Positions 1 to 8,657 of a stretch of 64,000 nt of DNA are shown here, piece after piece. The DNA comes from an uncultured bacterium. Its GTDB lineage: Bacteria; DUMJ01. Made by a program: the position numbers and the translations under genes. Location of the stretch: positions 1-64,000 of the forward strand of contig CALGNK010000001.1 of assembly GCA_937958695.1 (NCBI GenBank). Direction: 5' to 3'. The notes below the pieces were generated by a model, which was not told where the DNA came from, did not search any database, and saw only the letters and a list, made by a program, of their open reading frames with translations. Numbering within the stretch: the first letter of the stretch is position 1; every line of letters begins with the position of its first letter.

Positions 1-567
1 TCCATATGATAGAAATAAAGCAAATGGTTTATCGGATAAGGAATAATTTTTAAGAACTTCTATAGCAATGTCCGTTTGCCCATCTGGTTCATAATCTTCT
101 ATAAAAATTTTATCAGGGCTATTAGTATGATAATAGCCTTGATAATATTCATGATGGAAATTATATGCTGCCCAAAAACCATCAAAACCAAGCCTATAAG
201 GTCCTGGAGGCACAAAAGAATTCTTAGGGTCATAATGATTTCCTAATTGATTAGCCCATAAGTGCCACTTCCCTATATATGCAGTTTCATAACCATTTTC
301 AGTTAAAATATGAGCAAAACATCTATGATTTGGATTTATCCTAAGTTCATTTATAACCATTCCAGTACTTGTAGTATATTTACCTGTAAATAAACTTGCC
401 CTATAAGGGGCACATAGCGGATGTCCTGATACTGCATTAATAAAAGTTACCCCTTCCTTTACTAATCTATCAATATTAGGTGTTTTAGCCTTATCGTTTC
501 CCGTAAATCCACATGCGTCATATCTAAGTTGATCAGCAAAAACATAAATTAGGTTAGGTCTATACAT
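1..567 (-). CDS. Type I sulfatase, Cys-type, 3' end cut by window edge
   Basis: This enzyme would hydrolyse sulfate esters on a sulfated glycan. Only the first 189 codons lie in the window. The N-terminal metal site is seen at Asp12-Gln13, the sulfatase signature CAPYRASLFTG begins at Cys52, and a GKWHL motif lies near residue 99. In this family the signature Cys is converted to formylglycine. Because it is Cys rather than Ser, either FGE or an anaerobic maturase can do this, and an anaerobic maturase is encoded at 16470-17573. No signal peptide is visible, so a cytoplasmic location is likely. The start is ATG at 565-567, with AGGAGG ten bases upstream; that ribosome site lies in the remains of a GH2 gene. 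It is the last visible gene of the DeoR-led operon. The exact substrate cannot be told. Confidence 0.93.
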   Translation of the reverse strand, partial: MYRPNLIYVFADQLRYDACGFTGNDKAKTPNIDRLVKEGVTFINAVSGHPLCAPYRASLFTGKYTTSTGMVINELRINPNHRCFAHILTENGYETAYIGKWHLWANQLGNHYDPKNSFVPPGPYRLGFDGFWAAYNFHHEYYQGYYHTNSPDKIFIEDYEPDGQTDIAIEVLKNYSLSDKPFALFLSYG

Positions 568-575
568 AAAAATAA

Positions 576-1733
576 CACCTCCTCTAACAATTTCTCTCCT
601 CTCGTCTTTGCATTTAGCGTAGACCTGTCCCGGTTAGGCATATCATACTATACCAAAATCCCCAATCTATCTGTCCATTTTAAATACCATGAATGAGGTA
701 CCTTTATATGATATCTTAGACAGTTAAGTCCCATCTGGTTAGCTAATATTAACTCACTTCTTACAAAATTCTCGCTTGGTGGAATATAGTGTGTATTCGG
801 ATAAAAATCCTGGTCTAAGGCTCCAATTATATATATTGGCTTATTATTTAGGAGTATCTCTCCATTTTTAACCTCAATCTTTCTCATACCATAATACTTA
901 ATAAATCTATCTAAAATCTTATTTCCCTCTATAATAAGGGTCTCTAATTTATAAAGCGATGGATTATCAATACTCCAAAATACAAGTTTTGTAATAGGAA
1001 TGTCAACATTAACTTTTTCTGTAGCAGAAAATCTAGACTCACTAAGTTTTTCTCCATTTGGACTATAAACTCTAAGAAGCATATCTCTATTTTTACTAAC
1101 TAACTTACTTTCTCCTTTTACATTAATCTTAGAGTTATCTATATCTGGAGTTATGTAAAGATTCTTTATATAGTCCTTAGAGATTTTTATTATACTCACA
1201 TTCCCTAGAATTCCTCCAGCAGTCCCATACCAGGTTTGCTTACCATGAGGAACTTCTGAAAAAGGATAACTAAGATCGTTATCGGAAGGTAACAATACCT
1301 TCACTATTAACTTATTGTTATTCTTCTGTAATTTATCTGTAATCTCAAAACTAAAAGGAGTATAGCCTCCTTCATGAGAGCCAATAAACTGTCCGTTAAA
1401 CCATACTTCAGAATAATAGTTTACTGCCCCAAAGTACAAATAATAAGTCGAATTCTTAGAGATTTCCTTTATACTAAAAGTCTTTCGATAATAGAAGTCC
1501 CCTCTATACTCTCTTAATCCTAGAATCTCTACACCTATACATCCAGGAACATTAACTTTATAGACCTTAGAGAACTTACTATCTAAAGATACTTCCCACT
1601 TTCCTGTTAAACTATACACTTTTCTAGGCTCAATCTCCTCATCTGATAACATAATGGTATTACAAAATGCTATACCCACACCTACCAATAGTAAACCAAT
1701 AGTAACCAAAATAAAGAGCATTTTCTTAGACAT
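576..1733 (-). pseudogene. Broken secreted GH2 glycosidase (N-terminal part)
   Basis: The open part encodes 361 residues: a signal peptide or anchor (about residues 1-25), a GH2 sugar-binding jelly roll, an immunoglobulin-like domain and the first turns of the barrel. It closely matches residues 1-329 of the intact GH2 enzyme at 4939-7545. The stop TAG at 648-650 sits exactly where that enzyme has Trp330 (TGG). Past the stop the same frame still reads homologous protein, YDMPN and then STLNAKTRGEKLLEEV, before homology ends near base 576. The gene therefore lost its whole catalytic barrel by a deletion and also carries a nonsense change. The two catalytic glutamates are absent, so no hydrolase activity is expected. 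A residual role as a secreted sugar-binding protein cannot be excluded. Confidence 0.9.
578..583 (-). promoter_or_regulatory. Shine-Dalgarno site of the sulfatase, inside GH2 remnant
   Basis: AGGAGG on the minus strand lies ten bases before the sulfatase ATG. The same bases are the Glu-Glu-Val codons (GAG GAG GTG) of the decayed GH2 frame; the intact paralogue has GAA GAG ATG there. The ribosome site thus appears to be built from former coding sequence at the deletion junction. Confidence 0.75.
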
Positions 1734-1743
1734 ATTACCAATC

Positions 1744-2589
1744 CTATCCTTTTAATCCACTAGTAAGCATTCCCCTGACTATCATCCTCTGAGTAAAGAA
1801 ATAAACTATTAAGGTTGGAGCAGTTCCTGTAAATGCAGCCGCCATAACGGTTCCCATCTCCCAGTTACCATAAGCTGTTCTAAAAAGTTGTAACGCTACT
1901 GGAAGAGTCATTTTGGTTGGGTCATTTAATGTCAAGAGAGGCCAAAGAAAATCGTTCCATGAGGATAGAAATACAAATAATGATAGAGTAGCAAGAGCAG
2001 GTCTAGTGAGTGGAAATATTATAGTCCAGAAGGTCCTAAACCTAGAGCAACCATCTATAAGAGCTGCTTCCTCTAGTTCTCTTGGAATAGAAAGCATAAA
2101 TTGTCTTAACATAAAAACCCCATAAGAACTAGATAAAGCTGGGAAAATAAGGCACCAATAGGTATTCAGTAAGGACGCTCTCCAGAACATCATAAATCTA
2201 GGGACTAGTACCGTGTATATAGGTATAAATAAGCTTCCTACAACTATGGCAAAGACTATTGGCTTGCCTTTAAATTCTAATCTTGCTAACGGGTAAGCGG
2301 CTAAGCTATCTATTATTAGTGTTAAAAGTATAGTTAAAGCAGATACTATAGTGCTATTTATAAAAGCTATCCCAATATTGGCACCCCTACCTGAAGTAAG
2401 AACTGTAATATAATTTCTTACTGTAATTGGATTAGGTATCCATGTTATAGGATAAGTATAAGTATTTTCGTTTAACTTAAGTGATGTAGACAAACACCAC
2501 AGTATTGGAACTATCCACAAGATAGCAAGAAATATAAGAAACGCAAAGCCAATTCCGTATAAAATATCATACTTAACTCTATTATCCAT
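1744..2589 (-). CDS. Sugar ABC transporter permease (MalG/family 1 type)
   Basis: This 281-residue inner-membrane permease of a carbohydrate ABC importer has about six hydrophobic segments. The EAA loop that contacts the ATPase is seen as EEAALIDGCSRFRTFW followed by IIFPLTRPALAT. The length and the WNDFLWPL segment near the C-terminal third are typical of the MalG/UgpE group. The ATG at 2589 is preceded by AGGAGGGC. It follows the partner permease by ten bases and is read in the same operon. No ATPase gene for this importer is in the window, so a shared MsmK-type ATPase elsewhere is likely. The substrate is inferred only from the neighbours: products of GH2 and sulfatase action. Confidence 0.93.
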   Translation of the reverse strand: MDNRVKYDILYGIGFAFLIFLAILWIVPILWCLSTSLKLNENTYTYPITWIPNPITVRNYITVLTSGRGANIGIAFINSTIVSALTILLTLIIDSLAAYPLARLEFKGKPIVFAIVVGSLFIPIYTVLVPRFMMFWRASLLNTYWCLIFPALSSSYGVFMLRQFMLSIPRELEEAALIDGCSRFRTFWTIIFPLTRPALATLSLFVFLSSWNDFLWPLLTLNDPTKMTLPVALQLFRTAYGNWEMGTVMAAAFTGTAPTLIVYFFTQRMIVRGMLTSGLKG

Positions 2590-2598
2590 ACTGCCCTC

Positions 2599-3510
2599 CT
2601 AATACTCTACCCTTCCACTGAGATATCTAAATTGCAATATAGTAAAGAACATAATTATCAAAAATAGGATCCAAGACATAGCAGCCGCTTCGCCTAACCT
2701 AAACCAAGAAAACCCTACCTCATAAAGATGTTGCATCGCTACTCTTGTAGAGTACCCAGGTCCGCCACCTGTAATCATTACTACTTCACCAAAAATCTGA
2801 AATCCTGCAACCACCTGTGATACACCAGCAAATAGTAAGATTGGCTTGAGTAATGGAAGAGTAATATATCTAAATAGATTCCATTTACTAGCACCATCTA
2901 TTATTGCCGCCTCATAGTATTCTTGAGGTATATCTTGTAATCCTGCCAAGAAAGGTAACATAACTGAACCTAGTCTACCCCAAAGAGAAACCATAACAAT
3001 AACGAGCATAGCAGAGAATGGGTGATAAATCCACTCCTGTTTAGGTAAACCTAATTTCATAAAATAATAGTTAATCATCCCTATCTCTCTATCTAATATC
3101 CAAGTCCAAAGAAGCGCTATAGATGCTACATTTATAACAAATGGAGCAGATAACGCAGTTCTAAATAGCATTCTTCCCTTAATAGGGGCATTTACAACTA
3201 TAGCAAAGAGTAACCCACATCCTAGTAAAACTGGAACAGCTAAAGCTACATATTTAAATGTATTCCCTAAACTTATCAAAAATAGGTCTCCTGGTCTAAG
3301 AAGATTTAGGTAATTTCTTAATCCAACCAAACTCATCCTTTCGCTAAGAATAGTATAGTTTGTAAAGCTTATGTATAAACCTTGAATCATAGGATATACC
3401 ATAAATATTAGGAAAAATAGTAAAAAGGGAAGTAAAAACAGCCACGGAATTAAAGGACTTCTATCAGATAAAAAGAGTAAGTAACCAGTCTTTCTTCTTT
3501 TATCCTGCAT
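2599..3510 (-). CDS. Sugar ABC transporter permease (MalF/UgpA type)
   Basis: This 303-residue integral membrane protein is the first permease of the carbohydrate importer. It starts with a hydrophobic segment near residues 18-42 and the family feature of a periplasmic stretch (GLYISFTNYTIL) after it. The EAA loop appears as YYEAAIIDGASKWNLFRYITLPLLKPILL-like sequence around residues 195-222. The ATG at 3510 has GGAGAGA upstream. It pairs with the 281-residue permease just downstream and the solute-binding protein just upstream, the standard binding protein-MalF-MalG order. Confidence 0.93.
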   Translation of the reverse strand: MQDKRRKTGYLLFLSDRSPLIPWLFLLPFLLFFLIFMVYPMIQGLYISFTNYTILSERMSLVGLRNYLNLLRPGDLFLISLGNTFKYVALAVPVLLGCGLLFAIVVNAPIKGRMLFRTALSAPFVINVASIALLWTWILDREIGMINYYFMKLGLPKQEWIYHPFSAMLVIVMVSLWGRLGSVMLPFLAGLQDIPQEYYEAAIIDGASKWNLFRYITLPLLKPILLFAGVSQVVAGFQIFGEVVMITGGGPGYSTRVAMQHLYEVGFSWFRLGEAAAMSWILFLIIMFFTILQFRYLSGRVEY

Positions 3511-3570
3511 TTAGATCTCTCCTCCAAATCAAAATTTATGGTAGGGGGATATTCCCCCTACCAATAGAAA

Positions 3571-4824
3571 TTACTTGCCAACTTCCCCTATAGGTCTAGT
3601 TAAAATGTCATTTACATATACTTCTAAATCATTAAGTGCTTGAATAACAGTTTTTTGTCTATTATATACTGCATTAAATTCCTGGCCCATTCTACTTTGT
3701 ATAGGCAAGAATTGTTCTACCTGAGGTAACCAAGCCAAGTAGTTTACTTGAGAAATAAATGCTTGATGCTTTTGAGATTTCTTAAAAATATCACTATTTA
3801 TAACCGACTTTCTTGTTGGGCAATTCCCGGCATTCATAGCCCACTTAATTTGATTAATGGTAAGCCACTCTATAAATCTACTAGCTGCTTCTATCTTGTC
3901 CCTACCCTTTTTCTTAGGAAGAACAAGAAGATGAGAAGCCCCCATAACAGCCTTTTTAGGACCTATAAGAGGGAATGGGGTTGTCATATAATTCAAATCT
4001 TTCTGTTCCTCAAATCCTCTTCTCATCCAAGTTCCTGAAATAGTAATAGAACATTTACCAGTACGAAAAGCGGTAGCGGCGTCAATTGCTGTAGGCGGTA
4101 TAAGATTAGCACTCTGCATATCTACAAAAAACTGTAGTGCTTTTATTCCTGGATCAGAATTAAAGGCCGATTTAGAACCATCTTTTGTTAAAAATATTCC
4201 ACCAAACTGATGTAAAAGAGAATACCAATATCGCCACAAATCACCACTCATGGGAGCAAAACCCCATCTAATTACTTCTCCTTTATCATCTTTTACGATC
4301 AACTTCTTTGAAGCATCTATAAAATTATCTCTATTCAAAAATAATTTATTAGGATCAAGTCCTATAGATTTAAAATGATCTACATTGTAATAAACACCAA
4401 GAGTGAGTAAGTCCAAAGGAAGACCATATGTTACACCCTTATATTTACCTGCTGTAAGGAGGTACTCTAAGAAGTCACCCTTAGTGATCCCTCCCTTTTC
4501 AAGAGTCTTTGGACTTAGTGGAAATAGTCTATTATACTTAGCAAAAATCAACAGATTCCAACTGTGACATATTGCCACATCAGGAGCAGTTCCTGTCTGT
4601 ATTGAAAGAAGAAGTTTGCTATAATAAGGATCTCCCCAAGGCAATATTTGCATTCTCACCTCAATCTCATTCTGTGAAGCATTAAATTCTTTTACTAATT
4701 CCTCCATAACCTTTCCATCAGGACCTGTGAATAGATTCCAAAAGTCTATTATAGTTTTACTATACGCCACAAATGGCAGAAACACAATAAACACTACTAA
4801 CAACACACTAATAAATCTTTTCAT
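3571..4824 (-). CDS. Sugar ABC transporter solute-binding protein
   Basis: This protein of about 417 residues is an extracytoplasmic carbohydrate-binding protein of family 1 (UgpB/MalE-like). I start it at ATG 4824, because AAGGAGGAGGAA lies just upstream and the next residues form a clean signal peptide (MKRFISVLLVVFIVFLPFVA). There is no lipobox Cys, so the protein is either periplasmic or held by the uncleaved signal. Typical family features are GTAPDVA near residue 85, GLPLDL near 135 and the C-terminal region FIEWLT. It lies 114 bases downstream of the GH2 gene; I see no clear promoter or hairpin in that gap. It most likely delivers an oligosaccharide to the two permeases downstream. Confidence 0.93.
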   Translation of the reverse strand: MKRFISVLLVVFIVFLPFVAYSKTIIDFWNLFTGPDGKVMEELVKEFNASQNEIEVRMQILPWGDPYYSKLLLSIQTGTAPDVAICHSWNLLIFAKYNRLFPLSPKTLEKGGITKGDFLEYLLTAGKYKGVTYGLPLDLLTLGVYYNVDHFKSIGLDPNKLFLNRDNFIDASKKLIVKDDKGEVIRWGFAPMSGDLWRYWYSLLHQFGGIFLTKDGSKSAFNSDPGIKALQFFVDMQSANLIPPTAIDAATAFRTGKCSITISGTWMRRGFEEQKDLNYMTTPFPLIGPKKAVMGASHLLVLPKKKGRDKIEAASRFIEWLTINQIKWAMNAGNCPTRKSVINSDIFKKSQKHQAFISQVNYLAWLPQVEQFLPIQSRMGQEFNAVYNRQKTVIQALNDLEVYVNDILTRPIGEVGK

Positions 4825-4938
4825 AACTAATTCCTCCTCCTTTTTAAAAATTCTAAAATTGTTCACTAAACCCAAATTACCTCTTCTACCCCCACTTAAA
4901 GATCATCTAACTCCAATTAACATCAACCCTTTCTTCCT

Positions 4939-7545
4939 TCACCTCCTTTCCAAAATCTGACCTAGTAGAGCCTTCATTACTGGTGAAGTAGATAATCTAT
5001 CTGCTATAGGGAAGGTATGAATTATCATATTTCCTTCTCCTAACGGGATGTCTATCATAAAATTCATTGGATAATAAAGCCATCCCACAATCATACCTAT
5101 TAATGTCCTTGAGCCAAAATTAAACTCCCCATAAAGGTAATTAGTAGGGGTATCATCAATAAACCTATAGTCCATTATCTTTTCTTTAAAGACCCTACCT
5201 GCTATCTTCGGATTAAAAACACCTAATCCTCCCACCCATCTAGCTTCTGTAATACCTTTACGCCTCTCTAGAACATAGCCAAATTTAGAAAACTTAGCAT
5301 CTCCAGACAATTCAAGTATAACTGTCTTACCTTCTTTAGCTAGTTTCTCCAAATCGCCATTAAAAGATGTAGCGTAAATAATTTCAGCTTCGGGAATATT
5401 ACAGGTATTAATAACAGCAGACTTTAAAGATTTTTCTAGAGAGTTATCTAAAACCGATATCCTAGTGTTAATTGAAGTCTTTGGTACTACGAAGATAGAG
5501 ATTGAATTCTTACTTATTAGCCTATTTCTGCTAGTCGCCTTTAAAAGAAGATTAAAACTCTTCGGTTCTGAGACGCTGGGAGCTATAAATTCTATACTAC
5601 CCACTTCATTCAGTCCAAAGAATATATGGGAAATAGAAAAATTACCTTTTATCTCTGTCCCCTCTATATTCCAAGATACCCTAAGTTCATCAAAAGTATT
5701 ATGAGATAAATGAGAAAACAAGACAGGAATAGCTACTTTATCTCCACTCCAGACTCCAGTAGGACGTTCTTTTGGAAATACTAGATCTAAACTATTTATA
5801 TACTTAAGTTCATTAAAGTAACTCTTCTTACCTCGCATTATATCCAAAAGTCCATTACATTCCCAATAGAGATCTGTAAATTCAGTAATAATGTAACCCT
5901 TAATCTGTGGATACTTCCTTATCTCCTCTATCTGAAATCTTAATGCCTGATGTTGAAGCTCTTGAAAAGCCTCAGTGAGATTTTCTATATTATCAAAAAC
6001 TTTATCAAAACCATATTGCCAGAACCTCTCTTCAACCCCTAAAGGCTTAGTAGCAGTAGTAGTATCCCTCTGTTGGAACCACCATGGATCTCCACCATAT
6101 TGAGCTCTAAGTTTTGTAACATTGGGTAATCCCCAGTTTCCAAATTCTGAGACTATTAAAGGCTCGTATCCTTGTCTTTTACTGTCTGGGGCAAATGTCC
6201 AAGAGGGATGTTTAGAAAAATCCTCTGTCCATCTCTGCATCTCCTTAAATTTATCAGGAAAAGCAAAATAGTTATGGAAATCTTCTATATCTGTCTTTAT
6301 GTGAAAGTTCGGAAAACAAGCAGAATTATCTACTACTATTCTTGTTGGATCCTTTTCCTTAAGCCATTCGTAAGTCTTCTTAAGCCAGTCTCTATCCTCT
6401 TTACTGTTTACCAAATCTAATCCCCAGTTCTCGTTTATTATTGTTCTTATAATTACAGAGGGGTGATTATAATCGTAATCAACCATCTCTTCTAAAAGCT
6501 TCTCACCCCTTGCTTTAGCGCTAGAAGTGGACTTGCTCCAATTTGGCAAGTCATACCAGATTAGAACTCCTAATCTATCAGCCCACTTCAAATACCAGGG
6601 ATGTGGAACTTTTATATGATATCTTAGACAATTGAGCCCCATCTCTTTAGCTAATATAAGTTCATCTCTGACAAATTCCTCACTTGGAGGATTATAATGG
6701 GTAAATGGATAAAAGTCTTGATCTAGAGCTCCCATAAGATATATAGGTTCACCATTCAAGAGTATATTTTCATCTTTTACCTCGACTTTTCTCATTCCAA
6801 ACGTCTCTTCTACTCTATCACAGATCTTGGAGTTACAAATAATGCTAGCCTCTACTGTATAGAGATTAGGGTTATCTACATCCCAAAGCATAGGATTCTT
6901 TACCATAAACTCTAAGAGGTTTTCCTCTTTCAATTCAGTCTCTATAGCTCCTACTTCTTTTCCTCTTGGATCAATGAGAGAAATGTGTAAGATGTAAGAA
7001 TGCTCCTTATCTAACTCACTATCTAATGATAAGTAAACTTTACTATTATCCACATCAGGTGTTATTTTGATATTCTTTATGTACGACAATCCTGTCTCTA
7101 TCAGCTTGACTTCCTGCCATATACCTCCAGCCATACCATACCACTGTGGTTCCTGCTTACCATGTGGAATTTCAGAGAATGAATAGTTAGGATCTGCTTC
7201 TCCGGGTATTATAACCTTTACTAAAAGAACATTCCTTAGCTTTATAAAAGGGGTTACATCAAAGATAAATGGTGTATAGCCACCCTCGTGACTTCCAACT
7301 AAAGAATCATTCAACCAGAATTCTGCATAATAGTTTACTGCACCAAATGATAATAGATACCTATTATCTCTATTCTTTTCAATTTCAAATTCTTTTCTAT
7401 ACCATACTATCCCTCTATAATCTCTTAATGCTGGAATTTGATTTCCTATACAGTTTGGTACCTCTATAGGATAGGTTTGTATTGGATTGAATCTTTTATC
7501 TAGACTTACTTCCCATACACCATTTAAATTTCTAATTTTTCTCAT
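4939..7545 (-). CDS. Glycoside hydrolase family 2 (beta-galactosidase/glucuronidase-like), cytoplasmic
   Basis: This 868-residue enzyme cleaves a beta-linked sugar from an oligosaccharide by the retaining GH2 mechanism. Domains in order: jelly-roll sugar-binding domain (about 1-150), immunoglobulin-like sandwich (about 155-255), TIM barrel (about 260-600), and a C-terminal extension. The acid/base is Glu372 (NENWG) and the nucleophile is Glu467 (VSEFG). No signal peptide is present, so it works inside the cell on imported sugars. The start ATG at 7545 has GGAGGAGAA in front. It follows the DeoR gene by nine bases and precedes the importer. A secreted paralogue at 576-1733 is broken. Specificity (galactose, glucuronate or mannose) cannot be decided from sequence alone. 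Confidence 0.92.
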   Translation of the reverse strand: MRKIRNLNGVWEVSLDKRFNPIQTYPIEVPNCIGNQIPALRDYRGIVWYRKEFEIEKNRDNRYLLSFGAVNYYAEFWLNDSLVGSHEGGYTPFIFDVTPFIKLRNVLLVKVIIPGEADPNYSFSEIPHGKQEPQWYGMAGGIWQEVKLIETGLSYIKNIKITPDVDNSKVYLSLDSELDKEHSYILHISLIDPRGKEVGAIETELKEENLLEFMVKNPMLWDVDNPNLYTVEASIICNSKICDRVEETFGMRKVEVKDENILLNGEPIYLMGALDQDFYPFTHYNPPSEEFVRDELILAKEMGLNCLRYHIKVPHPWYLKWADRLGVLIWYDLPNWSKSTSSAKARGEKLLEEMVDYDYNHPSVIIRTIINENWGLDLVNSKEDRDWLKKTYEWLKEKDPTRIVVDNSACFPNFHIKTDIEDFHNYFAFPDKFKEMQRWTEDFSKHPSWTFAPDSKRQGYEPLIVSEFGNWGLPNVTKLRAQYGGDPWWFQQRDTTTATKPLGVEERFWQYGFDKVFDNIENLTEAFQELQHQALRFQIEEIRKYPQIKGYIITEFTDLYWECNGLLDIMRGKKSYFNELKYINSLDLVFPKERPTGVWSGDKVAIPVLFSHLSHNTFDELRVSWNIEGTEIKGNFSISHIFFGLNEVGSIEFIAPSVSEPKSFNLLLKATSRNRLISKNSISIFVVPKTSINTRISVLDNSLEKSLKSAVINTCNIPEAEIIYATSFNGDLEKLAKEGKTVILELSGDAKFSKFGYVLERRKGITEARWVGGLGVFNPKIAGRVFKEKIMDYRFIDDTPTNYLYGEFNFGSRTLIGMIVGWLYYPMNFMIDIPLGEGNMIIHTFPIADRLSTSPVMKALLGQILERR

Positions 7546-7554
7546 TTCTCCTCC

Positions 7555-8376
7555 TTATTTAAATTTATACTCACTATGGCTATAACTTTCTACTTGTGGC
7601 TCTAAAGGAGCTATTTCTACTTTTACACCTTTCTTCTCGAAATCTCTAACTGCATCCTCAGGTGCTAGCTCATCGGTAATTAGTATATCTACCTTATTAA
7701 TTGGACTCATAGGTATAAGTTTCTTTTGCCTTAATTTTGTATGGTCTGCTAAGACTATTACCGTATGTGCTGAATTAATCATAGAGACGTATATATCTGC
7801 CTCATTCGGATTTAATGTGGTTAGACCACCATCCACGTCTATTCCATCTACACCAATAAAACACTTGTCTATAAAGACATTTCTAAAGAATTCTTCTGCT
7901 CTATCACCGAAAAGATTATAGGAACCCTCTCTTGAAAATCCACCAGGCATAGCAATCCTAACTCCAAGTCTAAGAAGTAAATAGGCAATATTTACAGAAT
8001 TAGTAATTACCTGCACATTTGGGATACCCCCTATAAGCTTAGCAAATTCATATACAGTAGTTCCTCCACCTAAGGCAATAACATCGTTCGGTTTTACTAA
8101 AGTAATAGCTACTCTTGCTATAGCTCTTTTTTCTTTGAGATTTTCTACACTCCTATCTTCAAATGGAGGTTCAGGAGTAACTGGATGTGTAGAAAGCGCA
8201 ACTCCTCCCCATATTCTAGTGATAAGCCTCTGCTTCTCTAAATCTTGCAAGTCTTTTCTTACTGTAATAGAGGATACCCCCAGCATCTCAGCCAGCTCAT
8301 TTATAGAAAGTGTCCCCCTAGCTTCAAGAATATCTAGAATTCTTCGTTTTCTATTTATCTTAGCTATTGAATCCAC
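7555..8376 (-). CDS. DeoR-family transcriptional regulator
   Basis: This 273-residue protein is a DeoR/GlpR-type repressor that responds to a phosphorylated sugar. An N-terminal winged helix-turn-helix spans about residues 7-57 (TLSINELAEMLGVSSITVRKDL). The DeoRC sensor domain follows, with VITNSVNIAYLL, LGGGTTVYEFA and the GVDGIDVDGGLTT segment that binds effector in the family. The start is GTG at 8376 with AGGAG at 8386-8390. It is the first gene of the GH2-importer-sulfatase operon, behind a near-perfect promoter. Autoregulation of this operon is therefore likely, but no operator palindrome was confidently seen. Confidence 0.93.
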   Translation of the reverse strand: MDSIAKINRKRRILDILEARGTLSINELAEMLGVSSITVRKDLQDLEKQRLITRIWGGVALSTHPVTPEPPFEDRSVENLKEKRAIARVAITLVKPNDVIALGGGTTVYEFAKLIGGIPNVQVITNSVNIAYLLLRLGVRIAMPGGFSREGSYNLFGDRAEEFFRNVFIDKCFIGVDGIDVDGGLTTLNPNEADIYVSMINSAHTVIVLADHTKLRQKKLIPMSPINKVDILITDELAPEDAVRDFEKKGVKVEIAPLEPQVESYSHSEYKFK

Positions 8377-8412
8377 AATTTTAAACTCCTCGCTTATACT
8401 TAGTTACATTAT

Positions 8413-8441
8413 ATTATAAATATTTAAATCTATTTTGTCAA
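8413..8441 (-). promoter_or_regulatory. Consensus sigma-70 promoter of the DeoR-GH2 operon
   Basis: On the minus strand a TTGACA (8436-8441) and a TATAAT (8413-8418) are separated by exactly 17 bases, a perfect vegetative promoter. The predicted start of transcription, near 8406, gives a leader of about 30 bases before the GTG of the DeoR gene. A promoter this strong upstream of an accessory operon implies tight repression, presumably by DeoR itself. Confidence 0.8.
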
Positions 8442-8565
8442 TAGTGTCATAGGATTTGATTTATAAAATATAAAAAATGATCTAAAATTGATATAACATT
8501 AAACGTAACGATAATTTATAAAAAATCTTCCAAAGCACTTTTAGAATATAACATCCAAAACAAAA

Positions 8566-8591
8566 TAGGGGTTCAAAACTTTGAACCCCTA
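8566..8591 (-). terminator. Rho-independent terminator after the MATE gene
   Basis: TAGGGGTTCAAA (8566-8577) is followed after two bases by its perfect inverse TTTGAACCCCTA (8580-8591). Read on the minus strand, the hairpin is followed by a T-rich run (TTTTGTTTT). It closes the kinase-GH42-araD-MATE operon and shields the DeoR promoter region beyond it. Confidence 0.85.
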
Positions 8592-8657
8592 TAATTGTAA
8601 AAATAACGCTACTATTATAAACAAAAGGAACTGAACTCTAAAATAAACTGTGGCCTG

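Noticed and set aside
648-650. Possibility that TAG at 648-650 is read through (pyrrolysine, or reassigned TAG)
   Set aside because: TAG ends other genes normally in this window (for example 1744-1746 and 16475-16477), and the frame after it breaks off within 25 codons anyway, so decay is the simpler reading.
4825-4938. A second promoter or attenuator between the GH2 gene and the binding-protein gene
   Set aside because: The 114-base gap has no convincing -35/-10 pair or inverted repeat; only the strong ribosome site AAGGAGGAGGAA is clear.
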